From assembly GCF_900113665.1 (NCBI RefSeq), contig NZ_FOQD01000013.1, forward strand, positions 124,001 to 188,000: DNA of 64,000 nucleotides, read 5' to 3'. Under the pieces are notes generated by a model. That model saw only the letters and a list, made by a program, of their open reading frames with translations. It was not told the origin of the DNA and did no database searches. Positions 55,763-64,000 of this stretch are shown here, piece after piece. The DNA comes from Planctomicrobium piriforme (GTDB lineage: Bacteria; Planctomycetota; Planctomycetia; Planctomycetales; Planctomycetaceae). Numbering within the stretch: the stretch's first letter is position 1; every line of letters begins with the position of its first letter. The translations under genes were made by a program, and so were the position numbers.

Positions 55763-56623
55763 CTACTTCGTTCTGATCACGCGATGAAAGTGGAGTTCGA
55801 CTTCGCGGTCGATGACGCGGCGGACCCCTTCGGACAGGCAGCGGGGCTCGTTGTCGGTCTCGCCGATCCGCAGCACTTCATCCAGCGACGTGCCGGGCAG
55901 TACGGTGAACGTCGACTGCTGAATGATCTGATTGCCGGCATCGAGTTCCGGCACGATGAAGTGGACCGTCGCTCCATAGGTGAGCATGTGATGCCCGTAG
56001 GCGTCGTGGTATGGACGAAAGCCTGGGAATGACGGCAGCAGGCCGTGATGCAGATTGATGATCCGTCCGCCGGCAAATTCCCAACAGGCGGCCGGCGGGA
56101 GAATCCGCATGTACCTGGCCAGCACGACGTAGTCGATGTCGTATTCGTCGAGCAGTTCGACCAGTCGGGCGTTGTCGGGGTTGCCTTTGGCGTCGCCGAT
56201 ATTGTGAAAATCGACTTCGAACTGATCGGCGACGCCGCGACAGGCGTCGCGATTGCCGATCATCACCGCTACTTCGGCGTTGATGCGGTGGTCGCGAATG
56301 TCGCGGAGGATGGCGAGCGCCGGTTCGGGGCGATAGGTGGTACAGAGCGCGATCCGCGGGAGACGATTGTGTTCGTCGCGCGACCAGACCCGAATCGCGA
56401 GCCCTTTCACTCCGCCGATCTGGTTCATCCGCTCGCGCAGGACCGCGACAGGTTCCTGATCGTTGGGCCATTCCATCCGCAGCAGCATCGCGAAGAGCTG
56501 TTCGGAATCGCGGTCGTACATCTGGATTTCGTGGATGTTCGCGCCCGACTGCGTGACGTAATGCACGATCGGATCGGCCAGCCCGCGATTATCAGGACCG
56601 ACTGCGGTAATGATCACCTGCAT
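55763..56623 (-). CDS. purU: Formyltetrahydrofolate deformylase PurU
   Basis: Hydrolyses 10-formyl-tetrahydrofolate to formate and tetrahydrofolate. 286 residues with an N-terminal ACT-like regulatory domain (1-80; GPDNRGLADPIVHYV) and a formyltransferase-type catalytic domain (90-280). The active-site block reads RIINLHHGLLPSFPGFRPYHDAYGHHM, with the Asn-x-His motif, and a later Asp within ELDAGNQIIQQ. These fit the PurU/GART active site. It provides formate and balances the one-carbon pool. A 16-bp overlap-free gap precedes no operon partner. Confidence 0.93.
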   Translation of the reverse strand: MQVIITAVGPDNRGLADPIVHYVTQSGANIHEIQMYDRDSEQLFAMLLRMEWPNDQEPVAVLRERMNQIGGVKGLAIRVWSRDEHNRLPRIALCTTYRPEPALAILRDIRDHRINAEVAVMIGNRDACRGVADQFEVDFHNIGDAKGNPDNARLVELLDEYDIDYVVLARYMRILPPAACWEFAGGRIINLHHGLLPSFPGFRPYHDAYGHHMLTYGATVHFIVPELDAGNQIIQQSTFTVLPGTSLDEVLRIGETDNEPRCLSEGVRRVIDREVELHFHRVIRTK

Positions 56624-56679
56624 AAAACGGCAGTCATTTCATTTCAGGAAAACAGGAGCCCGTACGCTGCATGAGCGTT

Positions 56680-57543
56680 TTACGCCTGACCGGCTGCGAG
56701 AATCCGGAACCGCAAGCCGGTCAGCAGTTCGAGCGCCTGCCCGACATCCGCTTTCTGACGTTCGCGTTCCTGGGGAATCTCGCGTTCGATGGTCAGGGGA
56801 CCATTGTAGCCGATTTCCTGTAATGTCTTCAGGTACGTCTCGATCCCGACGTCGCCGGTCCCGAGCGGGACTTCGCAGCCCCAGCCGACTCCGCGATGCT
56901 CAGGGGCCGCCCAGGTGCCATCTTTGCAATGCACGCTGCGAACGAGATGCCCGACGGTCTTGAGCGCCTGAATCGGATCGCCAGTCCCATAGAGAATCAT
57001 GTTGGCGGGATCGAAATTGATGAACAGGTTATCGCGGTCGACGTCGTCGATGAACTCCAGCAGATGCTCCGCGGTTTCCTGTCCGGTTTCGAGATGCAGC
57101 CGCTGGCCGTTTTTGGCGATGTGATCGAGCAAATCACGGGTTGTATCGATCAACTGCTTGTAGTCTTCGGAAGCGCGGTCGTCAGGGACAAAGCCGATGT
57201 GCAGGCCGACGGTATCGACGCCCAGCAACTTTGCGAAATCGGCGATCTCTTTCATCTCCCGCACACGTTCAGCCCGGGTTTCTGCCGGCACCAGGCCAAC
57301 CGTGCGAGCGGTCTCGGCGATGCTCGCGTAGCTTTCCCCTTCAAAGCCGCCGAACACGACGGTCACGGTTGTGCCTGCGTCGCGGCAACGGGCGAGAAAT
57401 GCGGCGGCCGCTTCCGGAGTGCGGTTGGCGGGAGAGGGGGCGTGCAGTTGCACGGTCGGGATTTCGAGTTCCTGCACCACGTCGAGGTGCACTCCCAGGC
57501 CGGCATCCAGAGAGGTAAATACGCCAATCGGCCAGACGCTCAT
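56680..57543 (-). CDS. Sugar phosphate isomerase/epimerase-like TIM barrel
   Basis: 287 residues from the ATG at 57543 (GGGGAA site upstream); the frame is open further to 57723. The pattern is of the xylose isomerase-like (AP-endonuclease 2) family: VDTVGLHIGFVPDD, then LHLETGQETAEHLLEF, INFDPANMI and VRSVHCKDGTW, with the metal-ligand Glu, Asp and His. A closing TIEREIP supplies the last Glu. Relatives isomerise or epimerise sugars or inositols; no specific substrate is implied. It lies upstream of purU on the same strand, 57 bp away. Confidence 0.86.
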   Translation of the reverse strand: MSVWPIGVFTSLDAGLGVHLDVVQELEIPTVQLHAPSPANRTPEAAAAFLARCRDAGTTVTVVFGGFEGESYASIAETARTVGLVPAETRAERVREMKEIADFAKLLGVDTVGLHIGFVPDDRASEDYKQLIDTTRDLLDHIAKNGQRLHLETGQETAEHLLEFIDDVDRDNLFINFDPANMILYGTGDPIQALKTVGHLVRSVHCKDGTWAAPEHRGVGWGCEVPLGTGDVGIETYLKTLQEIGYNGPLTIEREIPQERERQKADVGQALELLTGLRFRILAAGQA

Positions 57544-57783
57544 GTCAGTCGTTCCCCAGGGGTGTTCACGCAGTGATGACGGCACCAGATCATAACACCC
57601 CCCTGCCCGTCGCTCCACAAGTGGGGCGAAAACTGAGACGGCATTTGCGCGACAAGCGAGAAAAAGATTAACGAGGCGCATGGAAATGCAGAGTCGCCGC
57701 AAACGTGGGCGAAGCATCGACAAGTCGCCGACGCCTACCTATGGTGACCTGATTCCGGGAGCTTCCAAGACAAGGATGAATGC

Positions 57784-58785
57784 GTGTCGACTCGAGTCAT
57801 TGCCAGTGCCAATGGAGTGGAAGCGACGAGGCTGGCCTACGACCTGATTCAGCAGGGGCGCGATCCGCTCGACGCCGTTGTGGCAGGCGTGACGCTCGTG
57901 GAAGACGATCCCAATGACATGACGGTCGGCTACGGCGGACTTCCCAACGAAGACGGCATTGTGGAGCTGGACGCCGCAGTCATGCACGGCCCGACGCATC
58001 GCGCCGGCGCCGTCGCCGGGCTCCGCAACGTGCGGCACGCCGCACAGGTCGCCCGCCTCGTGTTGCAGCAGACCAAGCATGTGCTGCTGATTGGCGAAGG
58101 AGCCAACCGATTCGCCCAGGCCCAGGGATTTCCGCACGAAGACCTGCTGACGGAGAAAGCCCGGCAGATCTGGCTGTACTGGACGCAGACAAATTCTCCG
58201 CGGCAGGACTGGGTGCCGCCGCCGTTTCAATCGCTGCCGGAAGCGGTGCGAGAGTTCTTTCATCTGGTGGAGGAAGAAGGCCGCGCCGCGACCTCAGGTT
58301 ACCAGCGGAGCGAAGCGGTCGAGCGCCCGACCGGAACGGTCCATTGCTCGGCGATCAATGCGACGGGCGACCTGTCGTGCTGCACATCGACCAGCGGGCT
58401 CGCCTTCAAACTGCCGGGCCGCGTTGGTGACTCGCCCATCATCGGTGCAGGCCTGTACGTCGACAACGCGATCGGTGCCTGCGGCAGCACCGGACGGGGT
58501 GAAGAAAATTTACGACACTGTTCTTCCCGCACGGCGGTGGAGTTGATGCGACAGGGCAAAACGGCGGCCGAAGCCGGGCTGGAAGTCCTGACGCGGATCG
58601 TTGAAACGGCGAAAGAGCCGTGGCTGCTGGGGCCGGACGGCAGGCCGAACTTCGGACTCAAACTGTACCTGCTCGGGAAGAACGGCGATTACGCCGGCGT
58701 CTCAATCTGGGGTCCGACGACATTCGCCGTGACCGATGAAAAGGGGACGCGGCTCGATCCGTGCGAATACCTGTTCAAGAAGTAG
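57784..58785 (+). CDS. N4-(beta-N-acetylglucosaminyl)-L-asparaginase / isoaspartyl peptidase family (Ntn hydrolase)
   Basis: 333 residues beginning at a GTG with an AAGG site upstream. Ntn hydrolases of this family cut themselves before a Thr that then acts as nucleophile. Here GTVH (Thr185), followed by CTSTSGLAFKLPGRVGDSPIIG (the binding loop), is the expected site; the usual Gly after GTV is His. Residues 45-60 (MTVGYGGLPNEDGIVELD) are typical of the glycosylasparaginase subgroup. No signal peptide is seen. It probably releases Asn-linked sugars or isoaspartate from peptides. Confidence 0.9.
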   Translation: MSTRVIASANGVEATRLAYDLIQQGRDPLDAVVAGVTLVEDDPNDMTVGYGGLPNEDGIVELDAAVMHGPTHRAGAVAGLRNVRHAAQVARLVLQQTKHVLLIGEGANRFAQAQGFPHEDLLTEKARQIWLYWTQTNSPRQDWVPPPFQSLPEAVREFFHLVEEEGRAATSGYQRSEAVERPTGTVHCSAINATGDLSCCTSTSGLAFKLPGRVGDSPIIGAGLYVDNAIGACGSTGRGEENLRHCSSRTAVELMRQGKTAAEAGLEVLTRIVETAKEPWLLGPDGRPNFGLKLYLLGKNGDYAGVSIWGPTTFAVTDEKGTRLDPCEYLFKK

Positions 58786-58844
58786 TCCGGACTTTCTGCT
58801 CCCGAAAATCAGTCGCATAAGATCATTTTGCGAAACGCTCAGGC

Positions 58845-58873
58845 TTGTCCCATGTCGAGCCGATCAATATACT
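58845..58873 (+). promoter_or_regulatory. Candidate sigma-70 promoter for the sigma-54 activator gene
   Basis: TTGTCC (58845-58850), a 17-bp spacer, then TATACT (58868-58873). The expected start near 58880 would give a 5' leader of about 36 nt before the ATG at 58916. Best promoter match seen in the window. Confidence 0.5.
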
Positions 58874-58915
58874 ACCGATCTTGTCGTGTTTTATTCACTG
58901 CCTTGGACCCTCCAC

Positions 58916-60055
58916 ATGATTGCCGGCCTCCTCCACCGTGATAATCCGCCGCAAAGTATTTCAGAAAAAGGGTTTTCAACAAGCTCGATCGACCTGAAAC
59001 CGAAGGGCCAGGCCAATCCGCTGGATGAAAAACTTACCTCGTATAGTAATTGGGTCGGCGCCAGCCAGGTGATGAGGGACTTGTTCAAGCATGTTCAAAA
59101 GCTCGCCAAAAGCTCGGCCACGGTGTTGATTCTGGGCGAAACCGGGGCCGGCAAGGAAATCATCGGTCGGGCGGTTCATGAACTCAGCCCCCGCTGCAGC
59201 GGCCCGTTCATTCGCGTGAACTGCGGAGCCCTCAGCGAAAGCCTGCTCGAAAGCGAACTGTTCGGCCACGTCAAAGGCGCGTTTACCAACGCGATCGAGA
59301 ACCGCGTGGGCCGCTTCGAAGCGGCCCACGGCGGCACGATTCTGCTCGACGAGATCAATTCTGTCAGTCAGAACCTGCAGATCAACCTGTTGAGAGTGCT
59401 GCAGGAACAGCAGTTCGAACGGGTCGGCGACACGCGGACGATCAGCGTCGATTGCCGGATCATCGCCGCCACGAACCGCGACCTGGCCGAGATGGTCGAC
59501 GACGGTGATTTCCGGGAGGATCTCTATTACCGCCTGAATGTCCTGCCGATCTACGTCCCTCCTCTGCGGGATCGCAAAGAGGATATTCCCGATCTTGCCC
59601 GTTTCTTTGTGAGGCAATACTCGGCTCAGAATCAGAAACTGGTTCTGAATATCTCTGCCGATGCGCTCGCGCATCTGGAACGCTATCAATGGCCGGGTAA
59701 TGTTCGGGAGCTGCGGAACTATATCGAGAGGGCGGTCGTACTCGCCGAACAGGAGGAGCTGACCGCAGATCTGCTGCCTGCTCAAGTGCGAGGGGAAGCC
59801 CCCATCCGCATGGGCCGGACGGATCGGAGCGAAATGCAGGCTCTCTGCGCGGAACTCGTCGCCCGGGGCGTGAGCGATCTCGGCGAGACAGGCAACTATC
59901 ACGAGCAGATGATCGCCCTGGTCGAACGGGAGTTGATCGCGCAGATTCTGCGAACCAGCCGCTCACAGTCCCGTGCCGCACTGCGGCTCGGCATCAATCG
60001 CAATACGCTGCGAAAGAAGATCGAAGACTTTCGCCTTGAGAGCGAACTCGATTAG
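58916..60055 (+). CDS. Sigma-54-dependent transcriptional activator without receiver domain
   Basis: 379 residues from the ATG at 58916. AAA+ domain with Walker A GETGAGKE (74-81), Walker B TILLDE (141-146) and later RLNVLPIYVPPLRDRKEDI, then a C-terminal Fis-type helix-turn-helix (SRAALRLGINRNTLRKKI). The first 45 residues are unstructured, with no receiver or sensor domain. The loop that contacts sigma-54 is GAFTNA (121-126), not GAFTGA: the Thr is kept but Gly is Asn. It may still work, or may act without sigma-54. No rpoN gene is in the window. Neighbours do not reveal its target. Confidence 0.9.
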   Translation: MIAGLLHRDNPPQSISEKGFSTSSIDLKPKGQANPLDEKLTSYSNWVGASQVMRDLFKHVQKLAKSSATVLILGETGAGKEIIGRAVHELSPRCSGPFIRVNCGALSESLLESELFGHVKGAFTNAIENRVGRFEAAHGGTILLDEINSVSQNLQINLLRVLQEQQFERVGDTRTISVDCRIIAATNRDLAEMVDDGDFREDLYYRLNVLPIYVPPLRDRKEDIPDLARFFVRQYSAQNQKLVLNISADALAHLERYQWPGNVRELRNYIERAVVLAEQEELTADLLPAQVRGEAPIRMGRTDRSEMQALCAELVARGVSDLGETGNYHEQMIALVERELIAQILRTSRSQSRAALRLGINRNTLRKKIEDFRLESELD

Positions 60056-60101
60056 AGCAGTTTGCTCTACCGTGTGCCCGCGCTGAACGCCGTTCGTACA
60101 A

Positions 60102-60200
60102 GGTTCCCAGGCAGAGCCTGGAAACCAGTTCGCCCGCCCGCAGCGTGAGATCACAGAGCCTTTTCTGGCTCTGAACTCTCGACCCTGGACTCTTGTGACT
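60102..60200. repeat. Short repeats between converging genes
   Basis: GGTTCCCAGGCAGAGCCTGGAAACC (60102-60126, imperfect palindrome), CAGAGCC-TTTTCT-GGCTCTG (60154-60173, a 7-bp perfect stem) and CTCTCGACCCTGGACTCTTG (60176-60195). They lie between the activator and dxs 3' ends; the first matches 29934-29957. Confidence 0.6.
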
Positions 60201-62105
60201 CTATTCAGTCACATACAGCTTCTTCTGTGCGAGCTGATGTGCGGCAGACATTAAACCAGCGACGTCGAGGCCGACTTCCGCCAGCAGTTCCGCACGTTCT
60301 CCGTGCTGGATGAACCGGTCGGGGATGCCGAGCCTGCGAATCGCCTGCGTCGGCAGGCCGGCGTCGTTGGCTGCTTCGAGGACTGCACTGCCGAAGCCGC
60401 CGACCAGCGTGCTTTCTTCCACCGTGATCACGAATCCGGTTTCAATCGCCCGGAAGATCACATCGGTATCGAGCGGGCGCAGGAAGCGGGCATTGACGAC
60501 GCCGACATCGAGGCCGTCTTTCGCCAGGCGTTCGGCAGCGGCAACACAGGTCTGGAACATCGTGCCAAAGGCGACAAACGTACCGTCTTCGCCCCAGCGA
60601 TAGACTTCGGCTTTGCCCATCTCCACCGGCGCAACGGCGCGATGCACGACCTCGGCATTCGCCTTGGGGTAACGGATAGACGTGGGGCCGTCGTGCTTAA
60701 GTGAGAGTTGCAGCATCGGCTCGACATCGGATTGATCGCCGGGCGCCATGACGGCAATGTTCGGGAAGACCCGCATGTAGGTGTTGTCGTACGCGCCGTG
60801 ATGCGTCGGTCCATCGGCGCCGACGAGGCCGGCGCGGTCGAGGCAGAAAACGACGGGCAGGTTTTGCAGCGACACTTCCTGGAAGATGTGGTCGAAGCTC
60901 CGCTGCAGGAACGTGCTGTAGATGTCGACAATCGGACGCATTCCGACCTTGGCCATGCCTGCGGCAAACGCCACGGCATGGGCTTCGCAAATGCCGGTAT
61001 CGAAGAAGCGGTCGGGGAAATCGTCGCGGATGCGGCCGAGGTTATTCCCTTCGCACATGGCGGCGGTGAGCACGCAGACTTTGGGATCGCGTTCCATCGC
61101 CTTATGAATGGCATCGCTGAAGACGTTGGTGTAGGCCGGGGGAGAACTCTTCTTCACGAAGACCACTTCGCCGTCTTCACTGTTGCGACAGAATGGCGAA
61201 GGGGTATGGAACTTCACCGGGTTTTCACGAGCGGGGGCAAAGCCGTGCCCCTTCTCGGTGAAGACGTGCAGCAGCACCGGCCCGCGAACTTCCTTGACGA
61301 CTTCCAGCGCCCGTCGCAGGGCGAACAGGTCGTGCCCGTCGACCGGTCCCATGTAACGGAAGCCGAGTTCTTCGAACAGCACGCCGCCATGCAGGAAGTT
61401 CTTGACGGCGTCCTTGAAGTGGCCGATGGCTTCGGCCGCGGAACCGCCCACGAGGGGCACCTTGTTCAGCAGCCAGGAAACATCTCGTTTGAGGCCGTTA
61501 TAGAACGGGGCGACGCGGGCCTTATCGAGGTAGGTGGCCATCCCGCCGACGCGGGGACAGATGCCCATCTTGTTGTCATTCAGAACGACGAGCATGTCTT
61601 TCTTCAGACCGGCAGCGTTGTTGAACGCTTCAAAAACGACGCCGCTGGGGAGCGCACCATCGCCGATCACCGCGACTGATTTGCGGTTTTCCTCAGGCCG
61701 CAGCAGGTCGTCGCCGGCTTTCAGTCCCAGCGAAGTCGAGACGCTGGCGCCGGCGTGGCCGGTCATGAACAGGTCGTAGTCGCTTTCCTGCGGATTGGGA
61801 TACCCCATCAGTCCGCCCTTGCGGCGAATCGTGTTGAACTGATGGAAGCGACCGGTGATCAGCTTGTGCGGATAGATCTGGTGCCCGGTGTCCCAGATCA
61901 GGCGATCCTGAGAGAAATCGAATACGAGATGCAGCGCCAGGCACAGTTCGACCACGCCGAGATTGCTGGCAAAGTGGGCCGGACGGTCGGAGACGACTTC
62001 GCAAAGCGCTTCGCGGATCTCATCCGTGAGCTGCAACAACTGATCGTTCGAGAGACTCCGCAGTTCTCGCGGAGACCCGATCAGTGGAAGTAACTGGTAA
62101 TCCAT
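60201..62105 (-). CDS. dxs: 1-deoxy-D-xylulose-5-phosphate synthase Dxs
   Basis: First step of the non-mevalonate isoprenoid pathway: joins pyruvate and glyceraldehyde 3-phosphate using thiamine diphosphate. 634 residues from the ATG at 62105. The thiamine-diphosphate motif is IGDGALPSGVVFEAFNNAA (from ~150). HASVSTSLG-type block reads TGHAGASVSTSLGLKAGDD. The transketolase-like middle has RAGLVGADGPTHHGAYD near 430. Its start overlaps the stop of ispA by one base (TAATG), so the two are translationally coupled. Both serve isoprenoid, quinone and peptidoglycan-lipid synthesis. Confidence 0.96.
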   Translation of the reverse strand: MDYQLLPLIGSPRELRSLSNDQLLQLTDEIREALCEVVSDRPAHFASNLGVVELCLALHLVFDFSQDRLIWDTGHQIYPHKLITGRFHQFNTIRRKGGLMGYPNPQESDYDLFMTGHAGASVSTSLGLKAGDDLLRPEENRKSVAVIGDGALPSGVVFEAFNNAAGLKKDMLVVLNDNKMGICPRVGGMATYLDKARVAPFYNGLKRDVSWLLNKVPLVGGSAAEAIGHFKDAVKNFLHGGVLFEELGFRYMGPVDGHDLFALRRALEVVKEVRGPVLLHVFTEKGHGFAPARENPVKFHTPSPFCRNSEDGEVVFVKKSSPPAYTNVFSDAIHKAMERDPKVCVLTAAMCEGNNLGRIRDDFPDRFFDTGICEAHAVAFAAGMAKVGMRPIVDIYSTFLQRSFDHIFQEVSLQNLPVVFCLDRAGLVGADGPTHHGAYDNTYMRVFPNIAVMAPGDQSDVEPMLQLSLKHDGPTSIRYPKANAEVVHRAVAPVEMGKAEVYRWGEDGTFVAFGTMFQTCVAAAERLAKDGLDVGVVNARFLRPLDTDVIFRAIETGFVITVEESTLVGGFGSAVLEAANDAGLPTQAIRRLGIPDRFIQHGERAELLAEVGLDVAGLMSAAHQLAQKKLYVTE

Positions 62106-62998
62106 TAGTGATCCCGTTCGATGACATATCGGGCCAGCGCCGTCAATTGTGCGCGACGCGCCCCGAGGGGAGCGATCGCTTCGCAAGCCTGATCAATCAG
62201 TTGCCTCGCCCTGCGGCGGCTTTCCTCGACGCCGAGCAGCGAGGGATAAGTTCGTTTTCCGTGTCCGGCGTCCTTGCGGACGCTCTTCCCCATTTTCTCC
62301 TCGTGACCGAGGACATCCAATAGATCATCCGCAATCTGGAAGGCCAGGCCAACCGACTCTCCGTAGATCGTCAGGCTGCGCAATGTTTGCGGGTCTGCCC
62401 CTCCGATTCTGCCGCCTAATCTTAGCGAAGCAGCGAGCAATTGTCCGGTTTTGCGGCGATGAATTGCTTCGAGCTCAGGGAGAGTGATCGAATCGTCGCT
62501 TTCCGCTTCGAGATCGGCCTGTTGTCCGCCCACCATTCCGCAGACGCCCGCCGCGGCGGCCAGATCGAGGACGCAGTCGGCCACGATTTCGACCGGCCGG
62601 ACATCGCGGGCCAGAACGGCGAACGCCAGCGTCAGCAGTCCGTCGCCGGCAAGAATGGCGGTCGCTTCGTCAAACTGCACATGATTAGTCGGCCGCCCGC
62701 GGCGGAGATCGTCGTCATCCATGGCCGGTAGATCGTCATGGATCAACGAATAGCAATGCACCATTTCGAGAGCCGAGGCAGCCGGCAAAGCGGCCTCAAT
62801 CTCGCCACCGCAGGCTTCGCAGGCCATCAACACCAGGCAGGGGCGAATTCTTTTTCCAGGAGCTAACAGGCTATAGCGGATCGATTCCGCCAGGCGTTCC
62901 GGACAGTCGGTCGGGAACCGCGTATCGAGACGCAGCCGCTGCTCGATCCGTTCGCGGAGAGCGGTCAGATAAGTCGGAAGTTCCATTTCGCAGATCAT
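62105..62998 (-). CDS. ispA: Polyprenyl (farnesyl/geranylgeranyl) diphosphate synthase
   Basis: Chain-elongating prenyltransferase, about 297 residues from the ATG at 62998 (an ATG at 62986 is equally possible; 63046 adds an unlikely tail). The first aspartate-rich motif reads HDDLPAMDDDDLRRGRPT near residue 95, the second DDLLDVLG near 230, and GKRIRPCLVLMA at ~55 binds the allylic substrate. The residue before the first motif (YSLIHDD) suits short chains. Its stop is TAATG-coupled to dxs, giving an ispA-dxs operon. No exonuclease VII small subunit is present between them. Confidence 0.92.
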   Translation of the reverse strand: MICEMELPTYLTALRERIEQRLRLDTRFPTDCPERLAESIRYSLLAPGKRIRPCLVLMACEACGGEIEAALPAASALEMVHCYSLIHDDLPAMDDDDLRRGRPTNHVQFDEATAILAGDGLLTLAFAVLARDVRPVEIVADCVLDLAAAAGVCGMVGGQQADLEAESDDSITLPELEAIHRRKTGQLLAASLRLGGRIGGADPQTLRSLTIYGESVGLAFQIADDLLDVLGHEEKMGKSVRKDAGHGKRTYPSLLGVEESRRRARQLIDQACEAIAPLGARRAQLTALARYVIERDH

Positions 62999-63338
62999 TT
63001 TCGATGCCACGGCTCGGTGCAGCCGGTCTGTCCCGACGGCGACCAAAGTTCTTCCCAGTAGGAAATGTCTTCGCAGCCTGCGAGAAATTGGAACGTCAAA
63101 TGTTCAGGGAATCGTTCACCGCATTGAACAGCGCGGGGCAGGACGCCGTCAATGATTCCCCGGCAAATGCAGGTCGCAGCAGGCTGAAATCGCCGGCAGG
63201 GTCAGGTCCATCTCCCCGGTCTTAACAGCATCTGATCATTCAGTAGTGCCAAGCACAACTGGATGGAGGTAAGGGGACGGGGGACAGTCAGAAAATCACT
63301 CTTTCCCCTTTTCCCTTCCCCCTTGCCCCTTCGTGATG
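62999..63338. other. Intergenic region (340 bp) with a G-rich/C-rich repeat
   Basis: Upstream of ispA and 3' of the edge gene. AAGGGGACGGGGGACAG (63271-63287) and a C-rich arm (63302-63331) are of the family seen at 33140-33215. No gene recognised. Confidence 0.5.
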
Positions 63339-64000
63339 CTATTCGAGTTTGAGTTCGAGATCGAACTTGCCGTCGTTGCCGGCCTCGCGAACATCCCGGA
63401 TGTCAGCCCCCGCTTGCTGGTAGCGGTGCGGAATTTTCTTGTAGCCGGACGGTTCGAGGGGCTCGAGCCAGATGCGGGCTTTCCCCAACGGGGCGCCGCC
63501 GTGACCAAAGTAGGTGATGTGAAACAGTCCGTCATTATCGGTGACGCCGAGAGAGTCGGTCAGTCGTATCGCCTTGTCGCTTCTGCTCTTCCCTTGAGCG
63601 GCGTTCACCGGAGTCAGATGTACGACAACGTTGGGGAACGGCTTGCCGTCGAGGTGGACCTTACCCGCAACGGGAGCCAGTTCAGGCAGGGGGAGATGCG
63701 GCATCAGGTACTGACGGGCGATCCAGTAGACCCCGCCAGAGAGAATCGCAATCACCAGCAGGCCGGGCGCCATGCGGACCAGTGCGCGGCCGCTCCCCTT
63801 GAAGTTGAGTTTGCGGCGCGGCTCTTCCGTCGGCAGCGTGACCTTTGTGGTGACGCTCGAACCGACTTCCTCGACCGGCGGAGGCGTCGCGCCGGGAGCG
63901 ACTGCGGCGGCAGCCGCCGGAGCGCCTGGGGGAGCATTAGGAATGATCGGAGCTCGTGAGAAGTAGCGGCGTCCCTGGCTGTCAGTCGCCGGCTTGCCTG
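63339..64000 (-). CDS. Membrane-anchored carboxypeptidase-regulatory/transthyretin-like domain protein (5' end beyond window)
   Basis: The minus-strand frame stays open to the right edge, so the start lies outside; at least 220 residues are present. An Ala/Pro-rich stretch (residues near APAAAAAVAPGATPPPVEE) leads to a hydrophobic helix (LLVIAILSGGVYWIARQYLM) and a C-terminal beta-sandwich-like domain: GKVHLDGKPFPNVVVHLTPV, then GVTDNDGLFHITYFG. This pattern fits the small extracellular domains common in planctomycete exported proteins. The first visible part (GKPATDSQGRRYFSRAP) resembles no domain I can name. No function is inferred. Confidence 0.65.
   Translation of the reverse strand, partial: GKPATDSQGRRYFSRAPIIPNAPPGAPAAAAAVAPGATPPPVEEVGSSVTTKVTLPTEEPRRKLNFKGSGRALVRMAPGLLVIAILSGGVYWIARQYLMPHLPLPELAPVAGKVHLDGKPFPNVVVHLTPVNAAQGKSRSDKAIRLTDSLGVTDNDGLFHITYFGHGGAPLGKARIWLEPLEPSGYKKIPHRYQQAGADIRDVREAGNDGKFDLELKLE

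Noticed and set aside
58736..58915. Longer start for the sigma-54 activator (60 extra residues)
   Set aside because: The extension overlaps the asparaginase gene's end and its composition is non-coding; the promoter at 58845-58873 lies within it.

Overview
The window looks like chromosomal DNA from a member of the Planctomycetota, probably Planctomycetales. This is inferred from gene content: a sulfatase with a Cys-x-Pro-Ser-Arg site, an EF-hand-rich exported protein, a W-x-x-G-x-W surface protein, a VWA membrane protein, a fused AroD/AroE-like protein, lone ParA and sigma-54 activator genes, and many G+C-rich genes with weak Shine-Dalgarno sequences. No rRNA, tRNA, CRISPR array, transposase or replication origin was recognised. 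Gene density is high on both strands, with several 1-4 bp stop/start overlaps that imply translational coupling.

Layout. 0-8 kb: NAD-dependent DNA ligase (cut by the left edge), ParA-family ATPase, MurJ, nitroreductase plus TrmH-type rRNA methyltransferase, a DUF2007 protein and an exported protein with about nine EF-hand loops. 8-18 kb: a large exported W-x-x-G-x-W / low-complexity protein with a strong terminator, a VWA protein coupled to a quinone-reductase-like MDR enzyme, a DCC thioredoxin-like protein, two unrecognised exported proteins, a nucleotidyltransferase-like protein and a frameshifted HicB-like antitoxin. 18-27 kb: sulfatase, GH63 glucosidase, small proteins, then dnaG-rpoD with a terminator. 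27.5-30 kb: an A+T-richer patch of small minus-strand genes including a SUKH-3-type immunity protein. 30-39.4 kb: beta-propeller plus S41 protease, then a heavy-metal RND efflux locus with His/Cys-rich exported proteins but no outer-membrane channel. 39.6-41.1 kb: an AroD-AroE-like fusion that lacks most expected catalytic residues.

41.5-51.1 kb is the most notable region. It is a plus-strand cluster of a circularly permuted ATP-grasp protein, an alpha-E protein, a transglutaminase/DUF2126 protein, a second ATP-grasp fused to alpha-E, and a second transglutaminase. The last three genes overlap by 4 bp at each junction. The cluster carries a split and a fused version of the same predicted amide-ligase/transglutaminase pathway. 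This association is known from comparative genomics; I know of no established product. csbD and ku follow.

52.9-64 kb: a GT4 glycosyltransferase, CdsA, a VapD-like RNase, PurU, a sugar-phosphate-isomerase-like TIM barrel, an Ntn-type asparaginase, a sigma-54 activator with a GAFTNA loop, ispA-dxs (coupled by TAATG), and a partial exported protein at the right edge.

Several families of short imperfect inverted repeats lie between genes. Nearly all copies sit just 3' of a stop codon or between converging genes, so they probably act as terminators or mRNA-end structures.
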